A stretch of 64,000 nt of DNA from assembly GCF_900184685.1 (NCBI RefSeq), contig NZ_FXXL01000007.1, positions 1,798,001 to 1,862,000 of the forward strand, written 5' to 3'. The translations under genes were made by a program, and so were the position numbers. This DNA is from Butyricimonas sp. Marseille-P3923 (lineage in GTDB: Bacteria > Bacteroidota > Bacteroidia > Bacteroidales > Marinifilaceae). The notes under the pieces are model-generated. The model had not been told where the DNA came from, searched no databases, and saw only the letters and a list, made by a program, of their open reading frames with translations. Shown in pieces: positions 1 through 9,913 of the stretch; the stretch's first letter is position 1, and each line of letters begins with the position of its first letter.

Positions 1-1331
1 TTCTTAAAAACGTCAGGCCAATTCTCGAAATCCAAAGCTAATGCTATTTCATAGATGATTTTCCGCTCGTCAAGATCCGCTTCTATACCTCCGGCCTGAA
101 CGACGGTCAATGTATCAACAGTTTCGTGATTATCTATCCCTCGCACAAAAATTTTAGCCATACGCTGCGTTTTATCAATCGGGTTCTCTGTCAATTTGAT
201 CCGCATACTTCCCGATGCTAACCCGAAAGTCACGGGAGCAGGCTGAATCCAATTAGCATGGTTGGGAATAACAAGTTCATAACGCCCGTCAATATTATCC
301 GAGATGTTCAACATGTAGGTTGCTTCTTCCCGCGGAGCTGTCAATACTCTGTCTACAACAAATTCGGAATCCTCGATCACAATAATCTCCCGATCTATCT
401 GTAAAACTTTTATTTCCGCGTACAATGACGGGGTATTTCTATCCCTGACGGTAACCACGCAATTTCTGGTTCCTCCATCCATAAATTCATCTACTTGCAG
501 CAACAAACGATCCACTCTGGGCGAGCGTTGACGTCCGGGATCCAAACGCAGCCAGTCCACGTCTTGCGGAATCTCCACGTCATATGTTACGTTCGAACGT
601 AAATCAATTTTCAACGTCTGCCCCTCTAGCGGCACGACATATTCTGACCGGGAAAGCACAATAACATCCCGCTGCACTTGATAAACATAAACGGTATCTC
701 TCAACTTCTCGTCCTCGACACTCATAAAAATAATCTCTCCTACCCGGGCACTTTCATCCCGTGTCGCGTCAATTTTAAAAGACATGGATTTATTTTCCAA
801 CCCGCGAGCCAAACCACTACTTCTGCCTTCCGGCAAAACCGTGATCCAAGAGGCGGATGCTGCCGGAATCTCTACCCGATAGTCGATATTGGTTTGCAAG
901 TTGACGGTTATCTCGTCTCCTTCCATCCCGATATTGTCAAACTTGTCTTTCGAAAGAATGATAGCATCCTTCTTTTTCTGGTACACGGTCAACGTGTACT
1001 TCTTTCCTCCCGCCGAAAGCGTGACATTCACACTACGATCGTCATATTCCGTGTTCGGTTCCAAGGTAAAGTTCACGATTGTCGTTCCGGCTTCCCCGTT
1101 TTTCGGTTCGTAAGAACACCAGCCATCTCCGCCTTCCAATGTCCACGGGATATCCGAAGTAATAATCGTTCGTTCGGTAAACCTTCCCGATGGAATTATC
1201 AACTCTAAATCTGATATTTCCACCTTGTCGGAGATAAACTTTTTCAATGATTCTTCCTCATCGCTACAGCTATACCCCATGTAGGTTATCAACAATATTA
1301 TCAGTAATCTTATCGTTTTCATAATCTTCAT
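1..1331 (-). CDS. BACON-repeat lipoprotein, 3' end outside window
   Basis: The reading frame is open from an ATG at 1331 (a second in-frame ATG lies at 1322) to the window edge, so about 440 N-terminal residues are visible. A short hydrophobic stretch ending MGYSC is a lipoprotein signal, followed by an acidic SDEEES stretch typical of surface-exposed Bacteroidota lipoproteins. The rest is a series of roughly 90-residue beta-rich repeats. Each ends in a V-Y-Q or V-Q type strand and contains a W-I/W-L core, as in BACON domains (Bacteroidota domains often linked to glycan or mucin binding). It follows the DUF4302 gene by 10 bp and is the last visible gene of the SusC/SusD operon, so it is probably an outer-surface binding protein of that system. 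Ligand unknown. Confidence 0.75.
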   Translation of the reverse strand, partial: MKIMKTIRLLIILLITYMGYSCSDEEESLKKFISDKVEISDLELIIPSGRFTERTIITSDIPWTLEGGDGWCSYEPKNGEAGTTIVNFTLEPNTEYDDRSVNVTLSAGGKKYTLTVYQKKKDAIILSKDKFDNIGMEGDEITVNLQTNIDYRVEIPAASASWITVLPEGRSSGLARGLENKSMSFKIDATRDESARVGEIIFMSVEDEKLRDTVYVYQVQRDVIVLSRSEYVVPLEGQTLKIDLRSNVTYDVEIPQDVDWLRLDPGRQRSPRVDRLLLQVDEFMDGGTRNCVVTVRDRNTPSLYAEIKVLQIDREIIVIEDSEFVVDRVLTAPREEATYMLNISDNIDGRYELVIPNHANWIQPAPVTFGLASGSMRIKLTENPIDKTQRMAKIFVRGIDNHETVDTLTVVQAGGIEADLDERKIIYEIALALDFENWPDVFK

Positions 1332-1341
1332 TGTTAATTAA

Positions 1342-2643
1342 TTAATCCCTACCTTCTTTCGCACTACATAGTCCCCAAACGGTACTATCGCCGTTTTTAA
1401 CGATAAACGTCTGCTTTCCAAAGGCAAGCACTGTCAATCCTTCCGATATCAGAAACAATGGCTCCAATATTTTCTCGTAAGAAAAACCAAACCAAGAATA
1501 ATCGGTATTCGTCACCGCCCCGCCAATCTCGTATCTCGGAAATTCAGGTTTCGTGAACACGATACAATCACCGATTCCGTCATCCACAATCGTATGCGGG
1601 TATAAAGTTGCATAAGTGGCAATACCGGTTTCCCTACGCATATAGAGTTCCACCCCGGCGTAACCCGCCAGATTCCAGTAGAAACGAAATTCTTCTACTC
1701 CTCTATCTTTAGGAACCAACACGTCAAATCCACTTCCACACTCCACCAGATTAAAACCGTCATACTTTTTGGAAGCAGCGACAGCTCCCAGATAACGTAC
1801 CAGACAATTCTGTTCTTTGTTTTCCGCTCTAAAAAAATGACCTTTCTCGTCTGCATCCACAATACTCATGACACCATTGGCATCAATCGTCACTTCCGAA
1901 AAAGTGATACCCGCGAAAGTGACCGGTTCATCAAAACGAATCCCCCGCGGAGTGGAAGACCACGGCAGGCGATACGCTTGTACCGAATTTCCTTCCGGAC
2001 ATACCATGTAAACCATACGCATTTTCTGGCTATACAGGAAGCAAGCCAGCTGATCGCCGATTTGCAAATAATGGTATAACGGCAGTTGCGGGTCAACAGC
2101 GAAACGCTGTACCATTTCCCGGTTATGCTCCATGTTATCCCAATCTTCAGCGGCAGCCCATTCCAATATCACTTTCCTTTTCTTTTTCTTCGAGAGAAAT
2201 TCGATTTTCCGGTCACTGACATTCTGGATCAGGAACTCGTACTCCCCGCCGAAACCGAGTCCCGGTTTACCACCGATAACATCGGGTGTGGGATCCGCCA
2301 ACTTATGCAATAAGGAATAGGTTCCGAAACTTAATATCGGTCCTTGAGAAGTATTAAAAGAATAGTTACTTTCCGTCACATCTTGATCTCCGTCCCATTG
2401 CATCGCTACACGATTGCCGTCATGGAACCTCATCAAAAAGGTAAAAGCCCCGTATTGGCTCGTGTCCGGGTAATATACCAATTTCCAGCCGTGGGGAGCT
2501 TCCTGCAACACGGCTTCACATTCTTCTATGTATTTCGTGATCCGGTGAGTTGATATATCATCAAAAACGTAGTCGTTATTTACCTCACACCCTGCGATGA
2601 AGGTCAACATCCCGATCAATACGTATATCATTATCTTACTCAT
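1342..2643 (-). CDS. DUF4302 domain lipoprotein (copy 1)
   Basis: A 433-residue protein with an N-terminal signal ending IAGCE, giving a lipidated Cys near residue 19. The body matches what I know of the DUF4302 family: a VFDD-type start, a helix followed by APHGWKLVYYP, then FNTSQGPILSFGTYSLLHKLADP and a GGEYEF strand. DUF4302 proteins are usually encoded beside SusC/SusD pairs and a putative zinc metallopeptidase, as here; their biochemical role is not established. It lies 2 bp after the metallopeptidase gene and is clearly paralogous to the protein at 8542-9903, with the same order of motifs. It is probably an outer-membrane lipoprotein of the uptake complex. Confidence 0.8.
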   Translation of the reverse strand: MSKIMIYVLIGMLTFIAGCEVNNDYVFDDISTHRITKYIEECEAVLQEAPHGWKLVYYPDTSQYGAFTFLMRFHDGNRVAMQWDGDQDVTESNYSFNTSQGPILSFGTYSLLHKLADPTPDVIGGKPGLGFGGEYEFLIQNVSDRKIEFLSKKKKRKVILEWAAAEDWDNMEHNREMVQRFAVDPQLPLYHYLQIGDQLACFLYSQKMRMVYMVCPEGNSVQAYRLPWSSTPRGIRFDEPVTFAGITFSEVTIDANGVMSIVDADEKGHFFRAENKEQNCLVRYLGAVAASKKYDGFNLVECGSGFDVLVPKDRGVEEFRFYWNLAGYAGVELYMRRETGIATYATLYPHTIVDDGIGDCIVFTKPEFPRYEIGGAVTNTDYSWFGFSYEKILEPLFLISEGLTVLAFGKQTFIVKNGDSTVWGLCSAKEGRD

Positions 2644-2645
2644 AG

Positions 2646-3536
2646 CTAGTCGTCATTAGATTGTTCTTCTTCATTATCCTGTTTACCTTCCTTCAGAATC
2701 TTGGCAATTTCGTCCTGCACCAGTTTACGCAATTGGTGCATATCAATTCCCCAAACATTCTTCATGTACTGTAGCATGATGGTTTCTTTTTCTTTCAATT
2801 TTTTTCTTGCTTCCTCGGAATCCGGGTATAAAAACATCCCCTGCCAATTTTCTTCATCCATCATAATAAATTTTGCTACTGTCTCGGCAAAATCCTCGTT
2901 AGCATCCGCCGCCGCGTAATTGGACACGAAACCCAATTGATAAGGATCAGAGATTGCAGCCCAATTCGTCGTGTAATCCATCGCGCTGATTTCCTCGAAA
3001 GCCGACGGATATTTTTCCAACTGGTGCAAGATATGCACGTACTCGTGATGGAACGTATTCGTGTTCCGTAACAACATACCTTCCTCGTAAGGATCGGAAT
3101 TGTTGATCGAATAGACCGTAATCCGGTTACCCTGTTCCGCTTCACCCAAAAGATAAAGACCGTCCTCCAAGTATCCAGCCGAACCCACGAGCATCAACTG
3201 TTTCGGGGCTGTTTTATTGAAGAAAGAGATTCCCCCCAATTTAATATACGGCTCCATCCATACCCGACGAATCACATCGAGAAAGGGAATCACCCGGTCT
3301 TCAGAAGGCGGAACCAGATTCAGTTCCTGATTGGTCTCAAAGTCGCGCCATTTATAAATTACATCTATGTTATGAGATTGAGTAAAATTCTCCATGATCC
3401 AAACATCCGTTTCCGTCAACGGTTCTGGAGTCGTATCCAGAATTGTATCGGAAAAATCGTCATCATCCGAACAAGCTGCCAACAATCCGGTAAACAAGAT
3501 TGTAAATATCCAATATTTTAAACGATTCATTTTCAT
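2646..3536 (-). CDS. putative zinc metallopeptidase lipoprotein (copy 1)
   Basis: The protein has a lipoprotein signal (hydrophobic stretch ending LLAAC, then SDDDD). It carries an HExxH zinc site in FHHEYVHILHQ, with a downstream acidic stretch NEDFAETVAKF that could supply the third ligand. This matches the putative zinc-binding metallopeptidase family (Peptidase_Mx1) commonly found in SusC/SusD operons. An upstream ATG at 3563 would overlap the end of the susD-like gene. I prefer the ATG at 3536, which puts the hydrophobic signal at the N-terminus and leaves a 16-bp gap; an ATG at 3530 is also possible. The paralogue is at 9914-10780. The substrate is unknown; a protein or glycopeptide is the obvious guess given the peptidase motif. 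Confidence 0.8.
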   Translation of the reverse strand: MKMNRLKYWIFTILFTGLLAACSDDDDFSDTILDTTPEPLTETDVWIMENFTQSHNIDVIYKWRDFETNQELNLVPPSEDRVIPFLDVIRRVWMEPYIKLGGISFFNKTAPKQLMLVGSAGYLEDGLYLLGEAEQGNRITVYSINNSDPYEEGMLLRNTNTFHHEYVHILHQLEKYPSAFEEISAMDYTTNWAAISDPYQLGFVSNYAAADANEDFAETVAKFIMMDEENWQGMFLYPDSEEARKKLKEKETIMLQYMKNVWGIDMHQLRKLVQDEIAKILKEGKQDNEEEQSNDD

Positions 3537-3552
3537 AAGGATAAATTTAAGG

Positions 3553-5088
3553 TTAACGTTCATTGGGTATTACCCCCACCTTCTGTGCTTCCTGCGGGAT
3601 TTGTAACGCACGCCGCTTATCGTAGCGCTCCAAAGCAATCTCCGTTCCCTCCCAATGCAACGTATGCACCACGGGCAAGTGGAAACGCTTGATATCAAAC
3701 CAACGCATGCCCTCCTGCATAAATTCCTTGCGGCGCAGGTAGGCAATAGCCATCATCAGGTACAATTTGTTCTTATCGGCATCCAATTCCGCCTTATAGT
3801 GAGGTTCCGGACGCTGGTCATCCCATGAAGGTTCTTGGAAATAGGTTATAATTCTCTTCATGTTCAAACCATGCTTTACCGGATCGTAATCCGATGTTCT
3901 CATACTCAAGAAGCGATTAATCGTTTGCAAAGCACGTGTCGTATCCCCCAGCATCGTATACGCTTCCGCCCGATTCAACGCGACATCTTCCACCGTGAAC
4001 ATCGGCATATTCACGTAAGTGTTTCCCCAATTAGATGTTTCCGATATATTCTTAAAGTAAGCATAAAACTTTACCATCGATGATACTGAAGTTCCCGTAC
4101 CTTCCTTCCGGTACACCCAACGCCCGCGTTGAAGATTGTTGGAAGAATTGGGATGAAATAAAGAATAAGCCATCGCCGGACTCAACACGTAACGCGAGTT
4201 CTTCGGGGGACAAGTCTGGTACAAATCATTCCAGTAAGTTTCCATACACACGGCAAGCAGGATGTTTGCCAAAGCGGGGTTCGTGTATTCTTTCATGTAT
4301 TCCATGATAGTCATATTATTCAACACGCTATAATCCCGCATTTCCGTGGCAAAATTCTCCGGTGCCGCCTGTAAAGTATGGTAAACCACCTTATCCCAAT
4401 CCGTACCCTTGTAAGTATAGAATCGTGCAGCGAACGCGTGAGCCGCCCGCTTCGTGAAATGGAATTTAGGCATAGTATAACTTTTATCGTCTATCAAAGC
4501 CAGACCTCGGCGAAGATCCGATTCAATCATATCGTACACCTCTTCCATTGTATTGCGCGTATACTCTTTGATCGCCACGGTTTCCGGCTCCGTCACGTAA
4601 GGAATCCCCGGAGCCGTCGATGCCGTGGCAGGATCGTAATGTTCCGCCCACAAATTAACGAGCAGGAAATGCCCCAAAGCCCGGCATAACAAGGCTTCAC
4701 CCCGCATTGCGTTATAGTTCTCCTGATCCGGTTTACTGTCAATCACCCGCAAAGCATAATTCGCTGCAGCGATTCCCTCGTACCATCCAGTCCACACGGC
4801 AAAAGGAGAATCCGCATCACTATCCGTCCCGTCCTTCCAATGGTACATCTCATCGTCGGTTACCGCGGTCGCACAACTATTGCTGAACCCTCTATCCGCC
4901 ACGTTATCACTCATCATCTCGCAAATCACAAAATAACTGGCGCGCGGATAAGCATTCACTAATAATTCTTTTATATCACTTGGACTCTCAACTTTTGCCC
5001 GATCGTCCGGTTCCTCATTCAGGAAGTCGTCACACCCGCAGAATAGCAGTAGTCCCATCATGATAAATGTCAAATTACTTTTCTTCAT
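3553..5088 (-). CDS. SusD/RagB-family nutrient-binding lipoprotein (copy 1)
   Basis: A 511-residue lipoprotein. The signal ends LLLFCGC and is followed by DDFLNEEPDDR, the standard start of SusD-like proteins. The middle contains the TPR-like helical region, and the C-terminal half includes RRKEFMQEGMRWFDIKRF, the signature segment of the RagB/SusD family. It forms the lid of the SusC-type transporter on the cell surface and binds the substrate. It follows the susC-like gene by 14 bp and is paralogous to 10793-12307. The ligand cannot be read from sequence, but the adjacent metallopeptidases make peptides or glycoprotein fragments plausible. Confidence 0.93.
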   Translation of the reverse strand: MKKSNLTFIMMGLLLFCGCDDFLNEEPDDRAKVESPSDIKELLVNAYPRASYFVICEMMSDNVADRGFSNSCATAVTDDEMYHWKDGTDSDADSPFAVWTGWYEGIAAANYALRVIDSKPDQENYNAMRGEALLCRALGHFLLVNLWAEHYDPATASTAPGIPYVTEPETVAIKEYTRNTMEEVYDMIESDLRRGLALIDDKSYTMPKFHFTKRAAHAFAARFYTYKGTDWDKVVYHTLQAAPENFATEMRDYSVLNNMTIMEYMKEYTNPALANILLAVCMETYWNDLYQTCPPKNSRYVLSPAMAYSLFHPNSSNNLQRGRWVYRKEGTGTSVSSMVKFYAYFKNISETSNWGNTYVNMPMFTVEDVALNRAEAYTMLGDTTRALQTINRFLSMRTSDYDPVKHGLNMKRIITYFQEPSWDDQRPEPHYKAELDADKNKLYLMMAIAYLRRKEFMQEGMRWFDIKRFHLPVVHTLHWEGTEIALERYDKRRALQIPQEAQKVGVIPNER

Positions 5089-5102
5089 AGCAAAATATTT
5101 AG

Positions 5103-8100
5103 TTAGAATCCAAATTTCAATGTAAACGTGTATTGCCTCGGCACGGGAAGCGCAACCCCACCGGAACGCACGAACTCGGGATCTTGCCCTTTCAGTTTTT
5201 TATCCGACAATAACAGGGCTACATTAGAAATCGCCGCTCTTACGGATAAATTATTCAGCTTTATTTTCTTCACGATATTCGACGGCACGTTGTAGGTCAC
5301 GTAAATATCTTTCAAGCGAATGAAATCCCCTTTAGCCACGCGTACGTTAGAATAATTATAAGCATTGTACGCTCTTTCCAGATAAGGGTAATTCTGATTA
5401 TCGCGCACGGTAGGGATAGCCGGAATATTGGTTATCTCTTCATCTCCGGGCAACATCCAGCGATCAGCAAATTCTCGTCCCATTCCCAACAAATCGGAAT
5501 ACCGGGCACTGAATGAAGGGTAAAGACGCAATTTACTTCCGAACTGGTACGTGAAGAATATACCTACCTTGAAATTCTTGAAGTTAAACGTGTTGTCAAA
5601 CCCACCAATCATTTTCGGGTCAACCGGTCCCTCGTAAATCAAGTAATCCGTTTTATTCACCTCTTCAAAATTAACCTCCCCGACAGTAGCCACCCCGTTC
5701 TCGTTCATCAACACGGGCATACCTTCACTATTCAATCCGACAAACGGTATGGAATAGAGTCCCCGCACAGGGTAATTCTCCTTCGGGTATCCCTCTACCG
5801 GCAACAAGTCTATCACCCGCGGGTTCGAGTACAAGTTGGTAATTTTATTCTTGTTGTAAGAGAAGGTCATATTTGTTTCCCACTTGAAAACACGGGTATT
5901 GATATTTTTCGTGTTCAACGTGAACTCGAACCCGTGAGAAGTCATATCCGCGTAGTTGGCAAACTTGAAACTCTTTCCCCCGATACCGGCAGACCGCATC
6001 AAACCGATCAAATCGAAACCGGAACGCTTGTACCAGTCAACAGTCAGACTGAAACGGTTATTGAATATACCCAAGTCCATACCGATGTTCAACTCGTATT
6101 GCTTTTCCCAAGTAATATCAGAGTTCTCCAGTTCCTCGATATAAATACCGTTCTCCCGGTAATCCACCGGACGATACTGTATCGCGTTTCTATATACCAC
6201 TGCCGCATTAGTGGCGGGTCCCATGTTAGCCGTCAACCCGTATGTCGCGCGGAATGTCCATCTTGACAACCACTCGGTATGCCGCAGGAACCATTCACTC
6301 TTCAAATGCCATGCACCACTGACGTTCCACGTCGGCAGCCAACGGGAAGTTTTCGATTTACCCAATTTGTTGGAACCGTCATAACGTACCGTACCGTTCA
6401 ACGTGTACCGCTCGTTGAAGGAATACCCCGCCGTGGCAAACAGAGCCACAAACCGATCGGTCATATTTTTGTAATCGAAATAAGAAAGTCCTTGTTCTAT
6501 CGCTTTTTTCAATATCCTGTAATCCACGAAAGGAACATTTCCCCGGTCATATTGCATCCCGTAACCATAGTTCTCGGAAGCCGTACGTTTGGTACTTTTC
6601 AATTCCATTCCCACCAACACGCTCACGTTGTGGAAATCATTCAATAAATCGTTGTAACCCGCCATCCCGCGGAAATAATAGTTCAGCAGGGAGTTATCCG
6701 AACGGGTATAGAAACCACCTTTCGGTAACACGGAAACAGGTACCCCGGTAATATTATCCGGGTCCCGGTACAAATTACCATTATATTCGCGTACCATCGT
6801 GTTATAATCCGCCCGGTAAGACTCCGCCATATTGGAATTTTCGTGAATCTGGTGTTCCCGGCTACTCTTCACATAACGCACGGAACCCATCAATTTCACG
6901 TTAAGCGGCCTCCACGGTTTCAACTCCACTTCCGCTTGAAACCGCGTATCCAACAACTCGATATCAATCTGGTTATTATCCAACTCGTTCAAGATGCTGA
7001 ACGGGGCATAATTCATCACGTAATACTCGGGATTTCCATTGTCATCCCTCGGACGCAGCACCCGGCTTGTGTTTAAGGCATAACTGAACGGGTTGATATC
7101 AAACGCCCGCGAAATTGTTCCCGCTTGCGCATCCACTGCCCGGGAAAGAGTTCCCGGTGCTTTCTGCAAACGCATGGAGCCGTTTGTCAATATGTTTATA
7201 TTAATCCACTTGGCAAGATCTATCGTTGTATTGATATTCGCCGTAAAACGCTTCACGTCATCCGTGGGCGACCACCCCGGGTCACCGAAATAACTCAAAG
7301 AAGCATAGAATCTAGCCTTTTCCAATCCCGTTGTCATGGACACGGAATGACTTTGCTGTATACTCGGGCGGAAAAGTGCCTTGAACCAATTCGTGTTCAA
7401 CTTCTCGTATTTTTGTAAGAACTTTGCCCGTCCTTCCCGGGTATTCTCAACTTCAAAACCCGACTCGTCATAATAGTCACTCAAGGCATCGTACATTTTA
7501 CGATAAACACCACCGTTAGCACCGTTCCGTATCCCCACGTAACTCAGCCAACCTTTACTTTCCAAATCAAGGTACACACCCATCTGTTGCTGGGAATTCA
7601 TGATGTTGTACTCCCGATAGGAAGGCACTTGCCGCACGGAAAACTCTCCCGAATAATTCAACTTCATCTGTCCTACTTTACCCTTTTTAGTCGTGATTAC
7701 AATCACGCCGTTCATGGCTCTCGCCCCGTAAAGAGCTGTTGCCGAAGCATCTTTCAATATCTGGAAGGTTTCGATATCATCCCCGTTCAGACCTGCCACG
7801 GCGGAACTGATCAAAGTAGTAGCGTCACCCGATGAAAGTTCGTCGGCACTAACCTCTACCACGTCTTCCAACACCACCCCGTCGATTACCCACAAAGGCC
7901 GCATTTCTCCGAAAATAGAAGAAGAACCTCGAATTTTCAATTTAGGAGCCGCACCGAAAGTACCCGACACGTTCTGTATGGCAACGCCGGCAGCTTTTCC
8001 TTGCAACATACGGGCGATGTCATTCGCCCCGTCCGATTCCAGCTGATCGGCTCTCACCACGGATGCCGCACCGGTAAAGAGTTTACGGTCAATCGTCTGG

Positions 8101-8522
8101 TAACCGGTCACAACGACCTCGTCAATAGATTGTACATCTTCCTGCAACACGACCTTTCTCAACGCCCTCGTGTCCGTGCTGCTTATTTCCCGGTTCTTGT
8201 AACCGACATAAGTAAATATCAAAGTATATTTCCCACCCGGAAGTGTCAATTTAAATTTTCCATCGGCATCCGAAACCGTACCCGCTTGTGTACCTTTAAT
8301 CTTAATCGTCACACCGGGAAGCGAAGTATTAGCTTCATCAAAAACCTGACCTTGTATAATGACACTGGAATCCTTTTTCACGGTATCCCGCATGAAAACG
8401 TTCCTTGCCGTCATCACGTTACTTATCTCCCGCTCCGCGAACAAATGCCCGTTCCACGCTACAAGAAAAAATAACAGCAAGTATATATTTCGTAATTTAT
8501 TCTGAATCATATTCATAAACAT
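5103..8522 (-). CDS. SusC/RagA TonB-linked outer-membrane transporter without STN domain (copy 1)
   Basis: An 1139-residue TonB-dependent transporter. A signal peptide (about 1-29) is followed by a carboxypeptidase-regulatory-like domain (about 54-142, QGQVFDEANTSLPGVTIK), a plug with SIDEVVVTGYQ, LQGKAAGV and LKDASATALYGARA motifs, and a 22-strand-type barrel ending in the terminal aromatic KFGF. Unlike the copy at 12325-15978 it has no secretin/TonB short N-terminal (STN) domain, so it is not expected to signal to a FecR anti-sigma factor. It is co-transcribed with the second susD/metallopeptidase/DUF4302 set. There are 19 bp between it and the upstream gene, too little for its own promoter. 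Several in-frame ATGs lie at the start (8522, 8516, 8510). Confidence 0.95.
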   Translation of the reverse strand: MFMNMIQNKLRNIYLLLFFLVAWNGHLFAEREISNVMTARNVFMRDTVKKDSSVIIQGQVFDEANTSLPGVTIKIKGTQAGTVSDADGKFKLTLPGGKYTLIFTYVGYKNREISSTDTRALRKVVLQEDVQSIDEVVVTGYQTIDRKLFTGAASVVRADQLESDGANDIARMLQGKAAGVAIQNVSGTFGAAPKLKIRGSSSIFGEMRPLWVIDGVVLEDVVEVSADELSSGDATTLISSAVAGLNGDDIETFQILKDASATALYGARAMNGVIVITTKKGKVGQMKLNYSGEFSVRQVPSYREYNIMNSQQQMGVYLDLESKGWLSYVGIRNGANGGVYRKMYDALSDYYDESGFEVENTREGRAKFLQKYEKLNTNWFKALFRPSIQQSHSVSMTTGLEKARFYASLSYFGDPGWSPTDDVKRFTANINTTIDLAKWININILTNGSMRLQKAPGTLSRAVDAQAGTISRAFDINPFSYALNTSRVLRPRDDNGNPEYYVMNYAPFSILNELDNNQIDIELLDTRFQAEVELKPWRPLNVKLMGSVRYVKSSREHQIHENSNMAESYRADYNTMVREYNGNLYRDPDNITGVPVSVLPKGGFYTRSDNSLLNYYFRGMAGYNDLLNDFHNVSVLVGMELKSTKRTASENYGYGMQYDRGNVPFVDYRILKKAIEQGLSYFDYKNMTDRFVALFATAGYSFNERYTLNGTVRYDGSNKLGKSKTSRWLPTWNVSGAWHLKSEWFLRHTEWLSRWTFRATYGLTANMGPATNAAVVYRNAIQYRPVDYRENGIYIEELENSDITWEKQYELNIGMDLGIFNNRFSLTVDWYKRSGFDLIGLMRSAGIGGKSFKFANYADMTSHGFEFTLNTKNINTRVFKWETNMTFSYNKNKITNLYSNPRVIDLLPVEGYPKENYPVRGLYSIPFVGLNSEGMPVLMNENGVATVGEVNFEEVNKTDYLIYEGPVDPKMIGGFDNTFNFKNFKVGIFFTYQFGSKLRLYPSFSARYSDLLGMGREFADRWMLPGDEEITNIPAIPTVRDNQNYPYLERAYNAYNYSNVRVAKGDFIRLKDIYVTYNVPSNIVKKIKLNNLSVRAAISNVALLLSDKKLKGQDPEFVRSGGVALPVPRQYTFTLKFGF

Positions 8523-8541
8523 TCTTTTTAAATCACATCGA

Positions 8542-9903
8542 TTATTCTTTTGTCAACACGATCCAACGTTTGGAGTCTGCCAGATTCACAAAATAATACT
8601 GATTATTACCGGCCGGAACAATCGTGAATCCTGCCGGGTCGGTGAAGAACCGCCGAAATGTTTCGTAAGTAATCTGGGATTCCATGTTCGACCAAAATTT
8701 ATCATTATTACTCATCATCCTTCCCGGAATAAGCGAGAAGCGCAACTGGTCATCACGCAAAACCTCCATCTCCATACCCAAATCCAATGAACAATTCGCT
8801 TCGGCAAACCCGTTTTCCGCCCCGAAGAAACTCAGCCACGGACCGACCATCGTGCCATTGTAATTCAACTGCCACACGATTCTAATTTGTTTCAAACCGG
8901 CAAGCACCGCCAACGGATACCCGTTTTTTAACTCCTCGCACATAAACGACATATTGGAAAGCATTTTCACGATTTCCGACATAATAGCCATACTGGGTTC
9001 AAGTTTACCAATTTTCGCCAAACCAACCAGATCACTACCGCTCTGCATATCCCTCACCGAATTGTAGAATTGGAAAGGCGGTTTATGGCTATATTTCAAA
9101 CTACCGATAACACCCGGAGTATTCGATTCAAACAAATCCTTTGCCTCGTTATATTTCAATGCGCCCAACACGACCCCGTTTACTTTAATTTTCGGCTGGA
9201 AGGCAATTCCTTCTTTCGTCCCGAAAACAGCCGTACGAGCCGTCTTGATTTCTTTCGTTTCATCATCGGCATACGTGTAACTTGCGCTACGGGTATCCGG
9301 ATCATAAATCAGATTAATAGCCGTCTGGTTCATCATCAATCCCCTGAAAAAAGGTGCGTCTTTCGGTGGTGCCATCCGTTCGATATTCTTACGGGAAGCC
9401 TCCATTAACTCGGTCCAATCGGTTTCCTCGGCGGGAGTAAATACAAGTTTATTGCTGTATTTCTTTCCCAGAAACACGATAGAATCCGCCGAAATACTCT
9501 GTATCACGAACTCAAATTCTCCCTGTAATCCTTTTCCTTGGGGTTTATTTTTCGGATCTGCCAGATAGTGCAGGCAGGAATAAGTGTCAAAACTCAACAC
9601 CGGACCTTGGGAAGCGTTAAAACTATAAGTAGAAACCGTAGTTTCCTCCACGAAGTCGGTATACACTCTGACATTTTCCGAGTCCAGAAACTTCATCAAC
9701 ACATTATACCCCCCGTGGGTTTCCGAGTTAGGCACGTAAAGCATCCTCCAGCCGAACTCCGGTTTCACCAATTCTTGGGCACAATTATCAATCACTTTCT
9801 GAACCCGTACCACCGCATTCTCGTCAAATACCGTATCATTGTCCACGGTACAGGCAGTGAAGAATAGCCCCAGTATTATCCATGATAAATATATCTTTCT
9901 CAT
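8542..9903 (-). CDS. DUF4302 domain lipoprotein (copy 2)
   Basis: A 453-residue lipoprotein with a signal ending LFFTAC and the family start TVDNDTVFDENAVVRV. It shares with the 1342-2643 protein the sequence of motifs GWRMLYVPN, FNASQGPVLSFDTYSCLHYLADP and GEFEFVIQ, so the two are tandem paralogues. It lies between the metallopeptidase (10 bp upstream) and the STN-less susC-like gene (19 bp downstream) in one operon. The function of DUF4302 is not known. The fixed association with SusC/SusD suggests a surface accessory lipoprotein. Confidence 0.8.
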   Translation of the reverse strand: MRKIYLSWIILGLFFTACTVDNDTVFDENAVVRVQKVIDNCAQELVKPEFGWRMLYVPNSETHGGYNVLMKFLDSENVRVYTDFVEETTVSTYSFNASQGPVLSFDTYSCLHYLADPKNKPQGKGLQGEFEFVIQSISADSIVFLGKKYSNKLVFTPAEETDWTELMEASRKNIERMAPPKDAPFFRGLMMNQTAINLIYDPDTRSASYTYADDETKEIKTARTAVFGTKEGIAFQPKIKVNGVVLGALKYNEAKDLFESNTPGVIGSLKYSHKPPFQFYNSVRDMQSGSDLVGLAKIGKLEPSMAIMSEIVKMLSNMSFMCEELKNGYPLAVLAGLKQIRIVWQLNYNGTMVGPWLSFFGAENGFAEANCSLDLGMEMEVLRDDQLRFSLIPGRMMSNNDKFWSNMESQITYETFRRFFTDPAGFTIVPAGNNQYYFVNLADSKRWIVLTKE

Positions 9904-9913
9904 AATCTATGCT

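Noticed and set aside
678-1208. Open plus-strand frame of 176 codons opposite the BACON lipoprotein
   Set aside because: It lies entirely within the minus-strand lipoprotein gene, which has a signal peptide and domain repeats. The plus-strand translation shows no family features.
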